64,000 bases of DNA from contig NZ_FQZA01000015.1 in the NCBI RefSeq assembly GCF_900141995.1, positions 1 through 64,000 of the forward strand, given 5' to 3'. The notes under the pieces are model-generated. The model saw only the letters and a list, made by a program, of their open reading frames with translations, ran no database searches and was not told the origin of the DNA. Origin of the DNA: Palleronia salina (GTDB taxonomy: Bacteria; Pseudomonadota; Alphaproteobacteria; Rhodobacterales; Rhodobacteraceae). The position numbers and the translations under genes were made by a program. Positions 17,286 through 29,762 of this stretch are shown here, piece by piece; positions within the stretch are counted from its first letter, which is position 1; every line of letters begins with the position of its first letter.

Positions 17286-17872
17286 AGCGGGCTGGCCTCG
17301 CCCGTGGCCTCGCGCCAGTGGCGCCGGCAGAGCGACAGGTAGGTCTCGTTCCCGCCGACCTGCACCTGCGCGCCTTCAGTCAGCACGCGGCCCTTGGCGT
17401 CCTTGCGGACCACCATGGTCGCCTTGCGGCCGCAATGGCAGATGGTGCGAACTTCGCGCATGTCGTCGGCCCAGGCCAGGAGCGCGGCCGAGGCCGGGAA
17501 CAGCCGCCCCTGGAAGTCGACGCGCAGGCCATAGCACATGACCGGGACGCTCAGATCGTCGGCCACGCAGGCCAGTTGCCAGACCTGTTCGGGCGTCAGG
17601 AACTGCGCCTCGTCCACGAAGATGCAGGCAATCTCGGCCTCCGAGAGCCAGGCTTCGGCGCGCGCGAACAGGTCGTCGTCCGGCCCGCAGGTTTCGGCCG
17701 CGGCCGAAATGCCGATCCGGCTGCCGATCCGGCCAAGGCCCGCCCTGGTGTCGGTGCCGGTGGTCAGCAGCCGCGTCTCCATCCCCCGTTCGCGGTAGTT
17801 GTGCGCGGCTTGCAAGAGCAGCGTCGACTTGCCCGCGTTCATGGTCGAGTAGTTGAAGTATAGCTTGGCCAA
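17282..17872 (-). CDS. tdk: Thymidine kinase
   Basis: Type II thymidine kinase phosphorylates thymidine for salvage. The 196-residue protein has the P-loop STMNAGKST at about residues 9-17, the Walker B-like FVDEAQFL, the lasso/zinc region with CHCGRKA, and a C-terminal LCRRHW. Length is typical. It faces the hydroxyacid dehydrogenase with stop codons that overlap in CTAG, and lies 86 bases downstream of carB on the same strand, separated from it by three palindromes. Confidence 0.95.
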   Translation of the reverse strand: MAKLYFNYSTMNAGKSTLLLQAAHNYRERGMETRLLTTGTDTRAGLGRIGSRIGISAAAETCGPDDDLFARAEAWLSEAEIACIFVDEAQFLTPEQVWQLACVADDLSVPVMCYGLRVDFQGRLFPASAALLAWADDMREVRTICHCGRKATMVVRKDAKGRVLTEGAQVQVGGNETYLSLCRRHWREATGEASPL

Positions 17873-17891
17873 ATCCCCTCCATCCCGCGGT

Positions 17892-17958
17892 CAGATGATC
17901 TCGGATCATCTGCAAGAGACGATCCCAGATCGTCTGGTTGAGATCATCCCGGATGATC

Positions 17959-17961
<3 letters not shown>
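17892..17961. repeat. Three tandem palindromes at exact 24-bp spacing
   Basis: Three perfect inverted repeats with 3-base centres lie end to end: CAGATGATC-tcg-GATCATCTG (17892-17912), AGACGATC-cca-GATCGTCT (17917-17935), and TGAGATCATC-ccg-GATGATCTCA (17939-17961). The AGA start of each copy is at 17893, 17917 and 17941, a 24-base period. All share the core GATC-nnn-GATC; the flanking letters covary to keep pairing. The third includes the carB stop codon. They fill nearly all of the carB-tdk gap. Confidence 0.85.
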
Positions 17962-21252
<3,291 letters not shown>

Positions 21253-21340
21253 GGCTGTCCCCTGGCGCGTGTCGCGGTCGGGGCAGATCCCGGCGCGCAA
21301 ATCGTCCGGGGTTATAGTCGCGGGGCCGTTACGTGCAAGG

Positions 21341-22609
21341 TCAAAGGACGGCCGACCCCGAGCGTGGCGCGGAGCGCCGCGCGGCCGGGCGCACGACGCA
21401 GCCCAGCGCGAAGAGCGCCATGATCGCGGCACCCAGAACCGGCAGGGCCCGCAAGAGCGGTTCTGCCAGCGGTTCGATGCGGAGCAGACCGACCGTCAGC
21501 GGTACGAACAGCCCGAGCACCGGCAGCGCGCCCCAGCGCGGCATGAGCGCAGGCGCAAAGGCCAGCGCCGCAAGGAAGTGATAACCCCAAGCCAGCGGAG
21601 ACACGAGCGACACGCCGGCGATCATCGCGGGCCAGATCAGGACGTCTTCCTTCCGACGGCGGAACCCCAGCGCCGAGACCGCCAGCACCGCCAGAAGCGC
21701 CATCTGGCTGAGCAGGGACCAGAGCGGGGTCTTTTCGGCGATGCCGGTGGCGCCGAGGCTCGTGTCTAAGCCCGTCGTGCCGAGTTTCGGGATCGCGTGA
21801 CCCAGCCCAAGGACCTGCGCGATGGCCGAATCCAGCGAGAAGTTCAGCGGCAAGGCGATGACCGTGTTCGACACCGCCGCGACCTGCGCCAGGAAATTCG
21901 CGTGCAGCGCCGGTCCGCCCAGCATGATCGACAGGCCGCCAAGCGCGCCGCCGGTGATGGCGAAGCTCAGCAGCGCGCGCCAGTCGCCCCGCGCCACGAA
22001 GGCCACCGCGAAAACGGCCGGCGTCAGTTTCAGCGCGGCGGCCAGGGCCAGCGCGGCGCCGGCGCTGGCTTGCCGGCCGGCGCCCAGCCGTTCGATCGCG
22101 AGGACCGTCAGGAAGGCCACCCATATCTGGGGCTGCCCCACCGACACCGCCACGGCCCCGGCGAAGGTCAGGTGGATGATGCCAACGCCCGCCGCCAGGA
22201 ACACGGGCAGCGGCACGACCCGGCCGGTGGCCCGCCAGGCCAGCCAGACCGTCGCGCCGATCATGGCCACGTGGACCCCGTGCTGGATCGTGGAGAACGC
22301 GGCGAAAGACATCGCCTGCGTGATTGGCGCCAGCAAGACGGCCCAGAGCGGGGGATAGAGGTAGGGAAAGACCGGCCCCGAATATCCCGCGGCCAGGGCC
22401 ATGTCGGCCCATTCGGGATCCGGGCGCAGCGTGAACACCGCGCCATCCGCGTAGACCAACTGCGGCGCCCCCTCGGCAACGGCGGTCGCGGCAAGCCAGA
22501 GCGCCAGCAGGTCCTCGCCGGTCGGCGGCATCATGAGGGCCGACACGCACAACCATGCCACCCCGGCGAGCAGGACGAGATGAATCGCGGTGTGCGTGCC
22601 GTCCGCCAT
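21341..22609 (-). CDS. GT87 (DUF2029) membrane glycosyltransferase
   Basis: The 422-residue protein has about ten hydrophobic segments and an early acidic loop with GED ([11 protein letters not shown]), followed by [23 protein letters not shown] and a lysine in ALKLTPAVF. This pattern fits the DUF2029/GT87 family of polyprenyl-phosphate-sugar-dependent transferases in the GT-C class. The acceptor is unknown. GGAGGCGC precedes the ATG. It lies between cfa and carB on the same strand with gaps of about 90 bases each side. Confidence 0.8.
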   Translation of the reverse strand: MADGTHTAIHLVLLAGVAWLCVSALMMPPTGEDLLALWLAATAVAEGAPQLVYADGAVFTLRPDPEWADMALAAGYSGPVFPYLYPPLWAVLLAPITQAMSFAAFSTIQHGVHVAMIGATVWLAWRATGRVVPLPVFLAAGVGIIHLTFAGAVAVSVGQPQIWVAFLTVLAIERLGAGRQASAGAALALAAALKLTPAVFAVAFVARGDWRALLSFAITGGALGGLSIMLGGPALHANFLAQVAAVSNTVIALPLNFSLDSAIAQVLGLGHAIPKLGTTGLDTSLGATGIAEKTPLWSLLSQMALLAVLAVSALGFRRRKEDVLIWPAMIAGVSLVSPLAWGYHFLAALAFAPALMPRWGALPVLGLFVPLTVGLLRIEPLAEPLLRALPVLGAAIMALFALGCVVRPAARRSAPRSGSAVL

Positions 22610-22668
22610 GATGCGCCTCCCTGTAGATGAGGATGGCGGATGGCGGTGGCGACAGAATGGCGGCGCGC

Positions 22669-22684
22669 GGCCCCGATTGGGGCC
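22669..22684 (-). terminator. GGCCCC hairpin after cfa
   Basis: GGCCCC pairs with GGGGCC around a GATT loop, 17 bases beyond the cfa stop. There is no clear U-run, so this is only a possible terminator. Confidence 0.3.
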
Positions 22685-22700
22685 ATTTCGCGGACAATCG

Positions 22701-23897
22701 TCAGCCGGTGTAGAGATAGTCGCGCGTGATCGGCACGGCGTCCTTCCGGTGGGCCAGCTGCGCCTGGAAGACGACCTGCTGCCCGTGCACGAAGGTCAGT
22801 TCGGACGCGATCAGGTAATAGCGCCACATCCGGCAGAACCGCTCGTCGTAAAGCGACTTCGCCTTGTCCATGCCTGCCACGAAGCGCTGATCCCAGTGAT
22901 TGAGCGTTTTCGCGTAGTGATAGCGCCAGACCTCGAGATCGGTCAGCTCAAGCCGCTGACGCTCGAACGCGGATGACATCTCGGACAGGGCGGGGACATA
23001 GCCACCCGGGAAGATGTACTTCGCGATGAAGGGCGACGTGGCGCCGGGCGGGCTGGTCCGTCCGATGGTGTGGATCAGGGCCACGCCATCGGGCCGCAGC
23101 ATCTGGTTCACGTGGCGGAAATACTCGTCGTAATGGGGCACGCCCACATGTTCGAACATGCCCACCGACACGATCCGGTCGAAGCTCCGGTCCAGCGTGC
23201 GGTAATCGCGCAGCTCGAACGTCACACGGTCGTCCAACCCGTCCTCGGCCGCGCGGCGGGTGGCATAGGCGTGCTGTTCCTCGGACAGGGTCACACCGTG
23301 GACCCGCGCGCCGAACTCGCGCGCGAGGGTCAGCGCCATGCCGCCCCAGCCGCAGCCGATGTCGAGGATCTCCATCCCGGGTTCGATCAGCAGCTTGGCG
23401 GCGATGTGGCGTTTCTTCTGAAGCTGGGCCTGTTCGAGCGTATCGGACGGGTCGCGGAAATAGGCACAGCTGTATTGCCGGTCGTCGTCCAGGAAGATGT
23501 CGTATAGATCGGACGAAAGATCATAGTGGTGTGCCACGTTCTTGCGCGCACGGTCCATGGGGTTCCATTGCCCCAGGCTGCGCGAGTGGCGGCGCAGTCG
23601 GTTGTGCAGGTCGAGCACGCGCGACCGGTTGCCTTGTGCGAAGTTGCGCAGGGTCATGTCCAGCAGGCCGCGGATGTCGTCGTTCTCGATCACCAGCCCG
23701 CCATCCATGTAGCCCTCGCCAAGGCCCAGGTCGGGGTTCAGTACCAGGCGGCGGGGCAGGGTGGGATCGGTCAGGGTCACCGCGATCTCGGGGGCGCCCG
23801 ATCCGGCGGTGAAACGCCGGCCCCCCGGCAGCGTCACGCGCAGCGTGCCGTCATGAAAGATCTCACGAACCGTCCGTTCAAGCAGCGTTTCCCACAT
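22701..23897 (-). CDS. cfa: Cyclopropane-fatty-acyl-phospholipid synthase
   Basis: This 398-residue SAM-dependent methyltransferase adds a methylene bridge to unsaturated acyl chains of phospholipids. The N-terminal domain includes LGLGEGYMDGGL. The catalytic domain has VAHHYDLSSDLYDIFLD, the SAM motif ILDIGCGWGGMAL at about 176-188, and FEHVG, with the C-terminal HWDQRF and RMWRYYL motifs of the family. It is divergent from aspS. Together with pcs it is the second membrane-lipid gene in the window. Confidence 0.93.
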   Translation of the reverse strand: MWETLLERTVREIFHDGTLRVTLPGGRRFTAGSGAPEIAVTLTDPTLPRRLVLNPDLGLGEGYMDGGLVIENDDIRGLLDMTLRNFAQGNRSRVLDLHNRLRRHSRSLGQWNPMDRARKNVAHHYDLSSDLYDIFLDDDRQYSCAYFRDPSDTLEQAQLQKKRHIAAKLLIEPGMEILDIGCGWGGMALTLAREFGARVHGVTLSEEQHAYATRRAAEDGLDDRVTFELRDYRTLDRSFDRIVSVGMFEHVGVPHYDEYFRHVNQMLRPDGVALIHTIGRTSPPGATSPFIAKYIFPGGYVPALSEMSSAFERQRLELTDLEVWRYHYAKTLNHWDQRFVAGMDKAKSLYDERFCRMWRYYLIASELTFVHGQQVVFQAQLAHRKDAVPITRDYLYTG

Positions 23898-23995
23898 GCC
23901 CTCGTCCCGTTAATCCACCGTTCACCAAGGGAAAAATCTGCGACAATCTGTCCGGGCGTCAACCCCCCGCTCGGGGATCGGGGGTTCGCTGTCCC

Positions 23996-24024
23996 TTGAC
24001 TTCCGCCCGGGGGGCAGGTGTATC
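23996..24024 (+). promoter_or_regulatory. Possible aspS promoter
   Basis: TTGACT at 23996-24001 is followed after 17 bases by TGTATC, a weak -10, and the aspS ATG lies about 40 bases further on. Upstream, AACCCCC (23961-23967) and GGGGGTT (23980-23986) form an inverted repeat. Confidence 0.35.
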
Positions 24025-24065
24025 GCGCGCAGTTTCACCAAGACAGTCTTCCCGGGGGACACCTC

Positions 24066-25841
24066 ATGCACGCCTATCGCAGCCACACCTGCGCCGATCT
24101 CGACAAAAGCCACGTGGGCACCGAAGCCCGGCTTGCCGGCTGGGTGCACCGCGTGCGCGACCATGGCGGCGTGCTGTTCATCGACCTGCGCGACCACTAC
24201 GGCATCACCCAGGTGATCTGCGATCCGGACTCGGCCGCGTTCGCCGAGATGGAGAAGGTCCGCGCCGAGTGGTGCATCCGCATCGACGGCAGCGTGAAGG
24301 CCCGCGACGCCGCGCTGGTGAACCCCAAGATCCCCACGGGCGAGATCGAGGTCTATGCCCGCGGGATCGAGATCCTGGGCCGCGCGGGCGAGTTGCCGCT
24401 GCCGGTCTTCGGCGAGCAGGACTACCCCGAGGAGACGCGCCTGAAATACCGTTTCCTCGACCTGCGGCGTCAGGGGCTGCACGACAACATGGTGCTGCGC
24501 TCGGACGTGGTGCGCGACCTGCGTGAACGGATGTGGGGGCAGGGCTTCAACGAGTACCAGACGCCGATCATCACCGCGTCCAGCCCCGAGGGGGCGCGCG
24601 ACTTCCTCGTGCCCTCGCGCTTGCATCCGGGCAAGTTCTACGCGCTGCCGCAGGCGCCGCAGCAGTTCAAGCAGCTGATCATGGTGTCGGGCTTCGACAA
24701 GTATTTCCAGATCGCGCCCTGCTTCCGCGACGAGGACCCGCGCGCCGACCGCTCGCCCACCGATTTCTACCAGCTCGACATGGAGATGAGCTTCGTCGAG
24801 CAGGAGGACGTGTTCGCCACGATCGAGCCGGTGATCCGCGGCTGTTTCGAGCGGTTCGGCGGTGGCCGCAAGGTCGACGAGGCCTTCCCGCGCATCAGCT
24901 TCCGCGACGCGGCGCTGTGGTACGGCACCGACAAGCCCGACCTGCGCAACCCGATCAAGATGCAGGTGGTCAGCGACCATTTCCGCGGCTCGGGCTTCGC
25001 CATCTTCGCCAAGCTGCTCGAGAACGAGGGCACCGAGATCCGCGCCATCCCCGCGCCGGGCGGCGGGTCGCGCAAGTTCTGCGATCGCATGAACAAGTTC
25101 GCGCAGGAGCAGGGCCTGCCGGGCATGGGCTATATCTTCTGGCGCGACGGCAGCGACGGCATGGAAGCCGCCGGTCCGCTGGCCAAGAACATCGGACCCG
25201 AGCGGACCGAGGCCATCCGCCAGCAGCTGGGCCTCGGCACCGGGGACGCGGCGTTCTTCCTGGGCGGCAAGCCGTCCGAGTTCGAAGGTGTCGCGGGTCG
25301 CGCGCGCACCGTGATCGGCGACGAACTGGGGCTGACCGACACGGACCGTTTCGCGTTCTGCTGGATCGTCGATTTCCCTATGTACGAGCGGGACGACGAG
25401 GGCAAGATCGACTTCAGCCACAACCCGTTCTCGATGCCGCAGGGCGGGATGGACGCGCTGGATGGCGACCCGCTCGAGGTCATGGGCTACCAGTACGACC
25501 TGGCCTGCAACGGCTACGAACTGGTGTCGGGCGCCATCCGGAACCACCGCCCCGAGATCATGTTCAAGGCCTTCGAGATCGCGGGCTACGACGAATCCGA
25601 GGTGCGCAATCGCTTCGGCGGCATGGTCAACGCGTTCCAGTACGGCGCGCCGCCCCACGGGGGCTGTGCCGCCGGGATCGACCGCATGGTCATGCTGCTG
25701 GCGGACGAGCAGAACATCCGCGAGGTCATCATGTTCCCGATGAACCAGCAGGCGCAGGACCTGATGATGGGCGCCCCGTCCGAGCCGACGGCGGCCCAGC
25801 TGCGGGAACTGCGGCTGCGGGTGCTGCCGCCCGAGAGCTGA
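24066..25841 (+). CDS. aspS: Aspartate--tRNA ligase
   Basis: AspRS charges tRNA-Asp. The 591-residue bacterial-type enzyme has an N-terminal OB-fold ([11 protein letters not shown]), class II motif 2 around [13 protein letters not shown], a GAD domain insertion, and motif 3 in [13 protein letters not shown]. The histidine in RDHGG occupies the position that is usually leucine in E. coli-type discriminating enzymes, so this is probably a non-discriminating AspRS that also makes Asp-tRNA-Asn for GatCAB. The ATG at 24066 follows GGGGGACA. The stop overlaps the next start by one base. Confidence 0.96.
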   Translation: MHAYRSHTCADLDKSHVGTEARLAGWVHRVRDHGGVLFIDLRDHYGITQVICDPDSAAFAEMEKVRAEWCIRIDGSVKARDAALVNPKIPTGEIEVYARGIEILGRAGELPLPVFGEQDYPEETRLKYRFLDLRRQGLHDNMVLRSDVVRDLRERMWGQGFNEYQTPIITASSPEGARDFLVPSRLHPGKFYALPQAPQQFKQLIMVSGFDKYFQIAPCFRDEDPRADRSPTDFYQLDMEMSFVEQEDVFATIEPVIRGCFERFGGGRKVDEAFPRISFRDAALWYGTDKPDLRNPIKMQVVSDHFRGSGFAIFAKLLENEGTEIRAIPAPGGGSRKFCDRMNKFAQEQGLPGMGYIFWRDGSDGMEAAGPLAKNIGPERTEAIRQQLGLGTGDAAFFLGGKPSEFEGVAGRARTVIGDELGLTDTDRFAFCWIVDFPMYERDDEGKIDFSHNPFSMPQGGMDALDGDPLEVMGYQYDLACNGYELVSGAIRNHRPEIMFKAFEIAGYDESEVRNRFGGMVNAFQYGAPPHGGCAAGIDRMVMLLADEQNIREVIMFPMNQQAQDLMMGAPSEPTAAQLRELRLRVLPPES

Positions 25842-26536
25842 TGGGACCGCTCGCGGGCTGGCGACCGCCGCAGTTGCCGTCCCGCGTGGCGCTGGACGGT
25901 CGCTATGTCCGGCTCGAGCCCTTCGCGCCGGGCCACGAGAGCGGGCTGTTCGACGCCTTTGCCGAGGACGCGGGCGGCGCCATGTGGCAGTATCTGCCGG
26001 TCGGGCCATTCGCATCCGTGGACGACTACCTGCCGTGGTTCGACGCCGCCCGCACCACCCATGATCCGCTGCATTTCGCCGTGCGGGGCGAGGACGGGCG
26101 GCTGGGCGGGTCGCTTTCGCTGCTGCGGATCGATCCGTGTGCGGGCAGCGTCGAGACCGGCTGGCTGACCTTCGCACCACGTCTGCAACGCACCCGCGCG
26201 GCCAGCGAGGCGGTGATCCTGCTGGCGCGCTGGGCGTTCGGCGCCGGGTATCGCCGGTTCGAGTGGAAATGCAACGCCGCCAACATGGCGTCGCGGCGCG
26301 CGGCGCAGCGATTCGGGTTCGGCTTCGAAGGTGTGTTTCGGCAGGCGGGCGTCGTAAAGGGCGCGAACCGCGATACTGCATGGTTCGCGATCACAGATGG
26401 CGACGCGGCCACGCTCGACAAGGCGTGGTCCACCTGGCTCGATCCCGCGAATTTCGACGCGGACGGACGGCAGAAGCAGCGGTTCTCGGACCTGACGCGG
26501 CCGTGTCTCGCGGCCATCGATCCCGCGCTGGGCTAG
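25841..26536 (+). CDS. GNAT acetyltransferase, RimJ/RimL-like
   Basis: The 231-residue protein has the layout of RimJ/RimL-type N-acetyltransferases: an N-terminal RYVRLEPFAPGHESGL strand-helix, the central sheet with GSLSLLRIDP and VETGWLTFAP, and CNAANMASRRAAQRFGF near the acetyl-CoA site. The canonical Q/RxxGxG/A loop is replaced by QRTRAASEA, common in this subgroup. It is translationally coupled to aspS through TGATG. The acceptor is unknown. Confidence 0.87.
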   Translation: MGPLAGWRPPQLPSRVALDGRYVRLEPFAPGHESGLFDAFAEDAGGAMWQYLPVGPFASVDDYLPWFDAARTTHDPLHFAVRGEDGRLGGSLSLLRIDPCAGSVETGWLTFAPRLQRTRAASEAVILLARWAFGAGYRRFEWKCNAANMASRRAAQRFGFGFEGVFRQAGVVKGANRDTAWFAITDGDAATLDKAWSTWLDPANFDADGRQKQRFSDLTRPCLAAIDPALG

Positions 26537-26592
26537 GCTGTTCGGCGACCTTGGGGGCCGCCAGCAGACCGTCCGTCCCCGCGTTGCGGCGA

Positions 26593-26724
26593 TCAGGTGT
26601 AGAGCAGAACCGTCCCCGCCAGCGACAAGGTGATCGAAAAGGCGCCAAGCGCCAGCACGGCCCGGTCCAGGAACGGGGTCTCGTGCTCCAGCCGCAGAAC
26701 GCGGTCCACAAGTCGGTCCATCAT
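26593..26724 (-). CDS. 43-residue single-helix membrane protein
   Basis: A short frame begins with ATGATG and is preceded by GGAAGGAGC at ideal distance, one of the best ribosome-binding sites in this region. The product has a charged N-terminal helix (MMDRLVDRVLRLEHETPFLD) and one hydrophobic segment to the C-terminus. No family is recognised. The strong start site and membrane profile support a real microprotein. It lies between the acetyltransferase gene and a response regulator. Confidence 0.6.
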   Translation of the reverse strand: MMDRLVDRVLRLEHETPFLDRAVLALGAFSITLSLAGTVLLYT

Positions 26725-26866
26725 GGCGTGCTCCTTCCCATTGCGGGGCGCTGTCGGGGCGGATCCCGGCAGCGTGCTGTATCGCGTGCGATTGCGGCGG
26801 CAGAGTGCCTTCAATCGTGAAGTTTCGCGGCGCGCGTGCGTCCGCGCGACGGATCCTTTGCTTGCC

Positions 26867-27589
26867 TCAGACGGCGATGGCGCCCCGGGCCAGCCGGCTC
26901 TGGACGAGACCGGCCAGATGCGCGAGCGATCCACGATGGCCACGGCCGTCAGTCACGTCCTCGCGCAGCGCGGTCACGGCCGCGTCCAGCGCCCCGTCTT
27001 CGAGGTTGCGCGCCAGGTTCGCGCCGAAATTGATGGCATAAAGCAAATCCTCGGGCCCTTGAGGCGAGTCGAGCAGATCGAGGATCAGCGCATAGTCGTC
27101 GCCCAGCGCGCCCGCATCGGCATGGACCACCTCGTCGCTCAGGGGGCGCGGCCTCCGCGGCTGCGCCTCGGTCGGAAGATGGGCGAGGATCTTGCTTTGA
27201 AACCCTGCGACCGAGCCGAAGGGCTTCGAGATAAAGCCGTTCGCCCCGGCGTTCAACGCCGCCTCTTCGAGCGCGGGATCACCCGAGAGGGCCAGCAGCA
27301 CTGGCACACGGGGCACCGCGTCGTCCAACTGTCGGATCAGGTCCAGACCCGAGCCGTCGGGCAGACCCAGATCCACCAGGATGACCGACGGGCGGTATGT
27401 CGACAGGTGCCGCGCCGCCGCGCGCAGGCTGTCGGCCCGGCGGATGCGCGCGCCGCCGCGCAGGCACATGAGGCGAATGGTCTCGCCCGCGAAGCGACTG
27501 TCTTCGACCACCAGCACCGTCTGCCCCAGCAGCGGCCGTTCGGCCGTCGGGCGCCTAGGATACAGGAAATCGTCGAGAATGTCGGTCAT
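26867..27589 (-). CDS. Stand-alone response regulator (CheY-like receiver plus helical tail)
   Basis: Residues 20-140 form a receiver domain with VVEDS (E29, D30), the phospho-acceptor D73 in LVDLGLPDGSG, S102 and K122 in ISKPFG. The remaining 100 residues are predicted helical, with no DNA-binding, GGDEF, EAL or HATPase motif I can recognise. No histidine kinase is adjacent. Output is therefore likely protein-protein, or the tail is an uncharacterised effector. Confidence 0.87.
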   Translation of the reverse strand: MTDILDDFLYPRRPTAERPLLGQTVLVVEDSRFAGETIRLMCLRGGARIRRADSLRAAARHLSTYRPSVILVDLGLPDGSGLDLIRQLDDAVPRVPVLLALSGDPALEEAALNAGANGFISKPFGSVAGFQSKILAHLPTEAQPRRPRPLSDEVVHADAGALGDDYALILDLLDSPQGPEDLLYAINFGANLARNLEDGALDAAVTALREDVTDGRGHRGSLAHLAGLVQSRLARGAIAV

Positions 27590-27652
27590 GGCGGCTCTCC
27601 GAATCTGGTGTCTCCAGTAGGGACCGACGATCCTAAAGTAGGGTTAACACCA

Positions 27653-27674
27653 CCGCGCCGCGACCACGGCGCGG
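27653..27674. other. Perfect hairpin in the response regulator/mce intergenic region
   Basis: CCGCGCCG and CGGCGCGG pair around CGACCA, midway between two divergent genes. It could be an operator, but GC-rich palindromes of this kind are frequent by chance here. Confidence 0.25.
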
Positions 27675-27739
27675 CTTGCGTGCCCTGCGCCTCGGGCCTA
27701 TCTCGGGTCCCGGACACCAGAAGGACAAGGACAGACAGC

Positions 27740-28144
27740 GTGATCGGACGCCTGAACCACATCGCCATCGCCGTGCCCGACCTCGAGGCCGCGTCGGCGC
27801 AATACCGCGACATGCTGGGCGCCGAGGTGGGCGCGCCGCAGGACGAACCCGACCACGGGGTCACGGTCGTGTTCATCACGCTGCCCAACACCAAGGTCGA
27901 GCTGCTCTATCCGCTGGGCGAGGGCTCGCCCATCGCCGGGTTTCTCGACAAGAACCCGTCCGGCGGCATCCACCACATGTGCTATGAGGTCGATGATATC
28001 CTCGCCGCCCGCGACCGCCTGGTCGATCAGGGCGCCCGCATCCTCGGCAATGGCGAGCCCAAGATCGGTGCCCACGGAAAGCCGGTCCTGTTCCTGCATC
28101 CCAAGGATTTCAACGGCTGCCTGATCGAGCTGGAGGAAACATGA
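27740..28144 (+). CDS. mce: Methylmalonyl-CoA epimerase
   Basis: The 134-residue VOC-fold protein interconverts (2R)- and (2S)-methylmalonyl-CoA in the propionyl-CoA to succinyl-CoA route. It begins with GTG at LNHIAIAVPDLEAA, contains the metal ligands in NHIAIAV (His), VELLYPLGE and GGIHHMCYEVDD (His), and ends with CLIELEE (Glu). AAGGACAAGG upstream supports the start. It overlaps DUF1467 by ATGA, an adjacency I recall in this family of bacteria. No mutase gene is nearby. Confidence 0.93.
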   Translation: MIGRLNHIAIAVPDLEAASAQYRDMLGAEVGAPQDEPDHGVTVVFITLPNTKVELLYPLGEGSPIAGFLDKNPSGGIHHMCYEVDDILAARDRLVDQGARILGNGEPKIGAHGKPVLFLHPKDFNGCLIELEET

Positions 28145-28437
28145 GCATCACCTCGGCCATCGTGCTTTTCGCTGTGATCTGGTTCATGGTGCTGTTCATC
28201 CTGCTGCCCGTGGGCCTGCGCACGCAGGGCGACGAGGGCGAGATCGTGCCGGGCACCCACGCGGGCAGCCCCGCGCGCACCGACATGTGGCGCAAGGCGC
28301 GCACGGTGACCTGGGTGTCGGCGATCCTGTGGGCGCTGATCGCCGGCTTCATCCTGTTCTCGGGCTACGGCGTGCGCGACATCGACTGGTTCAACCGAAT
28401 GGATCCGGTTTCGGAAGCCGGTGAAACAGATGGGTGA
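28141..28437 (+). CDS. DUF1467 family membrane protein
   Basis: The 98-residue protein has two hydrophobic segments (about 5-23 and 57-80) linked by a conserved polar loop with PVGLRTQGDEGEIVPGTHAGSP, the DUF1467 signature. Function is unknown. It is translationally coupled to mce and its 3' end overlaps the converging EI24 gene by 47 bases. Confidence 0.88.
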   Translation: MSITSAIVLFAVIWFMVLFILLPVGLRTQGDEGEIVPGTHAGSPARTDMWRKARTVTWVSAILWALIAGFILFSGYGVRDIDWFNRMDPVSEAGETDG

Positions 28438-29095
28438 AGGTGGCCGCGCCCAACACCGGCACCACTAGGCCCAGCAGGGGCACCACCAGCGGGACCGCCA
28501 TCAGGCAACCCGCGATCCAGATGCGCATGCCGTGCCGGCGCCGCATCCGCCGCGCGCCCTTCGGCCCCAGCCGCCGCGCCGCGATCAGCTGGAAATACTC
28601 GCGCCCGAGCAGGAAGCCGTTCAGCCCGAAGAAGATCAGCGGCGCGAAGGGCGGCACCATCAGGTAGAGCGCAAAGGCCGCGATATTGGCCCCCGCGATC
28701 ACGCCCAGGAATTTCAGCGAATCGCTCAGCCCCCGCCCGAAGGACAGCCGCGGTGCCGGGGGCAGGGCGGGGTAGTGCCGCGCCTCGACCGCGTCGGTCA
28801 CGTCGTCCAGGAACAGCGACGTGAAGGCCGAGGCCACCGGCACCATCAGGAAGGTCGACAGGAACAGCAGCACGGGCACCGACGACCAGGAAACCGCGTC
28901 GTCCACCCAGCTTATGTCGCCCACGAAGGGCAGGGACAGCGTGTCGGGTATGAGCCAGCCCAGCCCCCACACGACCAGGCCAATGAAACCGGCCAGCAGC
29001 GCCAGCGTCAGCCCCACGCCCTTCAGCAGCGTTCCGCGAAAGGCCGGGTCGCCCATCTGGCCGATGGCCCGGGACGCGTCGCCGATGACGGTCAT
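28391..29095 (-). CDS. EI24 domain (CysZ-like) membrane protein
   Basis: The 234-residue protein has about four to six hydrophobic segments and the EI24 pattern: an N-terminal AFRGTLLKGVGLTL, VPVASAFTSLFLDDVTDAVE, and GLNGFLLGREYFQLIAARR, ending ATFTHLFHRL. CysZ in this family transports sulfate, but sequence does not show sulfate binding here. The ATG at 29095 overlaps the nitroreductase stop by 4 bases. The 3' end overlaps DUF1467 on the opposite strand. Confidence 0.85.
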   Translation of the reverse strand: MTVIGDASRAIGQMGDPAFRGTLLKGVGLTLALLAGFIGLVVWGLGWLIPDTLSLPFVGDISWVDDAVSWSSVPVLLFLSTFLMVPVASAFTSLFLDDVTDAVEARHYPALPPAPRLSFGRGLSDSLKFLGVIAGANIAAFALYLMVPPFAPLIFFGLNGFLLGREYFQLIAARRLGPKGARRMRRRHGMRIWIAGCLMAVPLVVPLLGLVVPVLGAATFTHLFHRLPKPDPFG

Positions 29096-29670
29096 GCGCC
29101 CAGCCAGCTGACTTTCGCCGCGAGGTCGGGGCGGGGCCGCTCGGGCGGGGCCGAGGTCTCGGTGCCGATATGGATAAGCCCGGCGATCCATTCGCCCTCG
29201 GCCAGGTCCAGACCCTGCCGCGCGAAGTCCGCGTCATGCGAGGCCCATCCGCTCAGCCAATTGGCCCCCCAGCCTGCCGCCAGCGCCGCGTTCAGCAGTT
29301 GCAGGCAGACGGCGCCGGCGGAAAGGGTCTGTTCCACCTGCGGGATCTTGGGGCTTTCCACCGGGCTCGCGATCACCGCGACGGCCAGGTCTGCGTCGGC
29401 GTATTGCGCCGTTTGCTTGGCGATGTCCTCGGGCTGGCGCGACAGGCGCTCTCCACAGGCGGGGATCAGCCCCGCCAGCCGGTCCAGCGCGGCGCGCTCC
29501 AGCACGACCAGGCGCCACGGTTCCAGCTTGCCGTGGTCCGGCGTGCGCAGCGCGGCGCGCAGGATCGGCTCAAGCTGGTCGCGATCCGGCACCGGCCGGC
29601 CGAGGGTCTTGGCGGGCCGCGACCGGCGGCTCAGAAGGAAATCCAGCGCGACGGGGTTGGGATCGGGCAT
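29092..29670 (-). CDS. Nitroreductase family protein
   Basis: The 192-residue flavoprotein opens with DFLLSRRSRPAKTLG (FMN-phosphate-binding arginines) and has AALRTPDHGKLEPWRLVVLE and GWGANWLSGW, typical of the YdjA-like small nitroreductase group. It should reduce nitro, quinone or similar substrates with NAD(P)H. AAGGAGCC precedes the ATG. It is the upstream partner of the EI24 gene. Confidence 0.9.
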   Translation of the reverse strand: MPDPNPVALDFLLSRRSRPAKTLGRPVPDRDQLEPILRAALRTPDHGKLEPWRLVVLERAALDRLAGLIPACGERLSRQPEDIAKQTAQYADADLAVAVIASPVESPKIPQVEQTLSAGAVCLQLLNAALAAGWGANWLSGWASHDADFARQGLDLAEGEWIAGLIHIGTETSAPPERPRPDLAAKVSWLGA

Positions 29671-29762
29671 CGTGGCTCCTTGAGGGGTAGGCAGGCGTTT
29701 TCCATGTCGGCGCGGCGCGCCGGGCCGTCAAGGGCGGACGCCGAACCACAGGGTCATACGCC

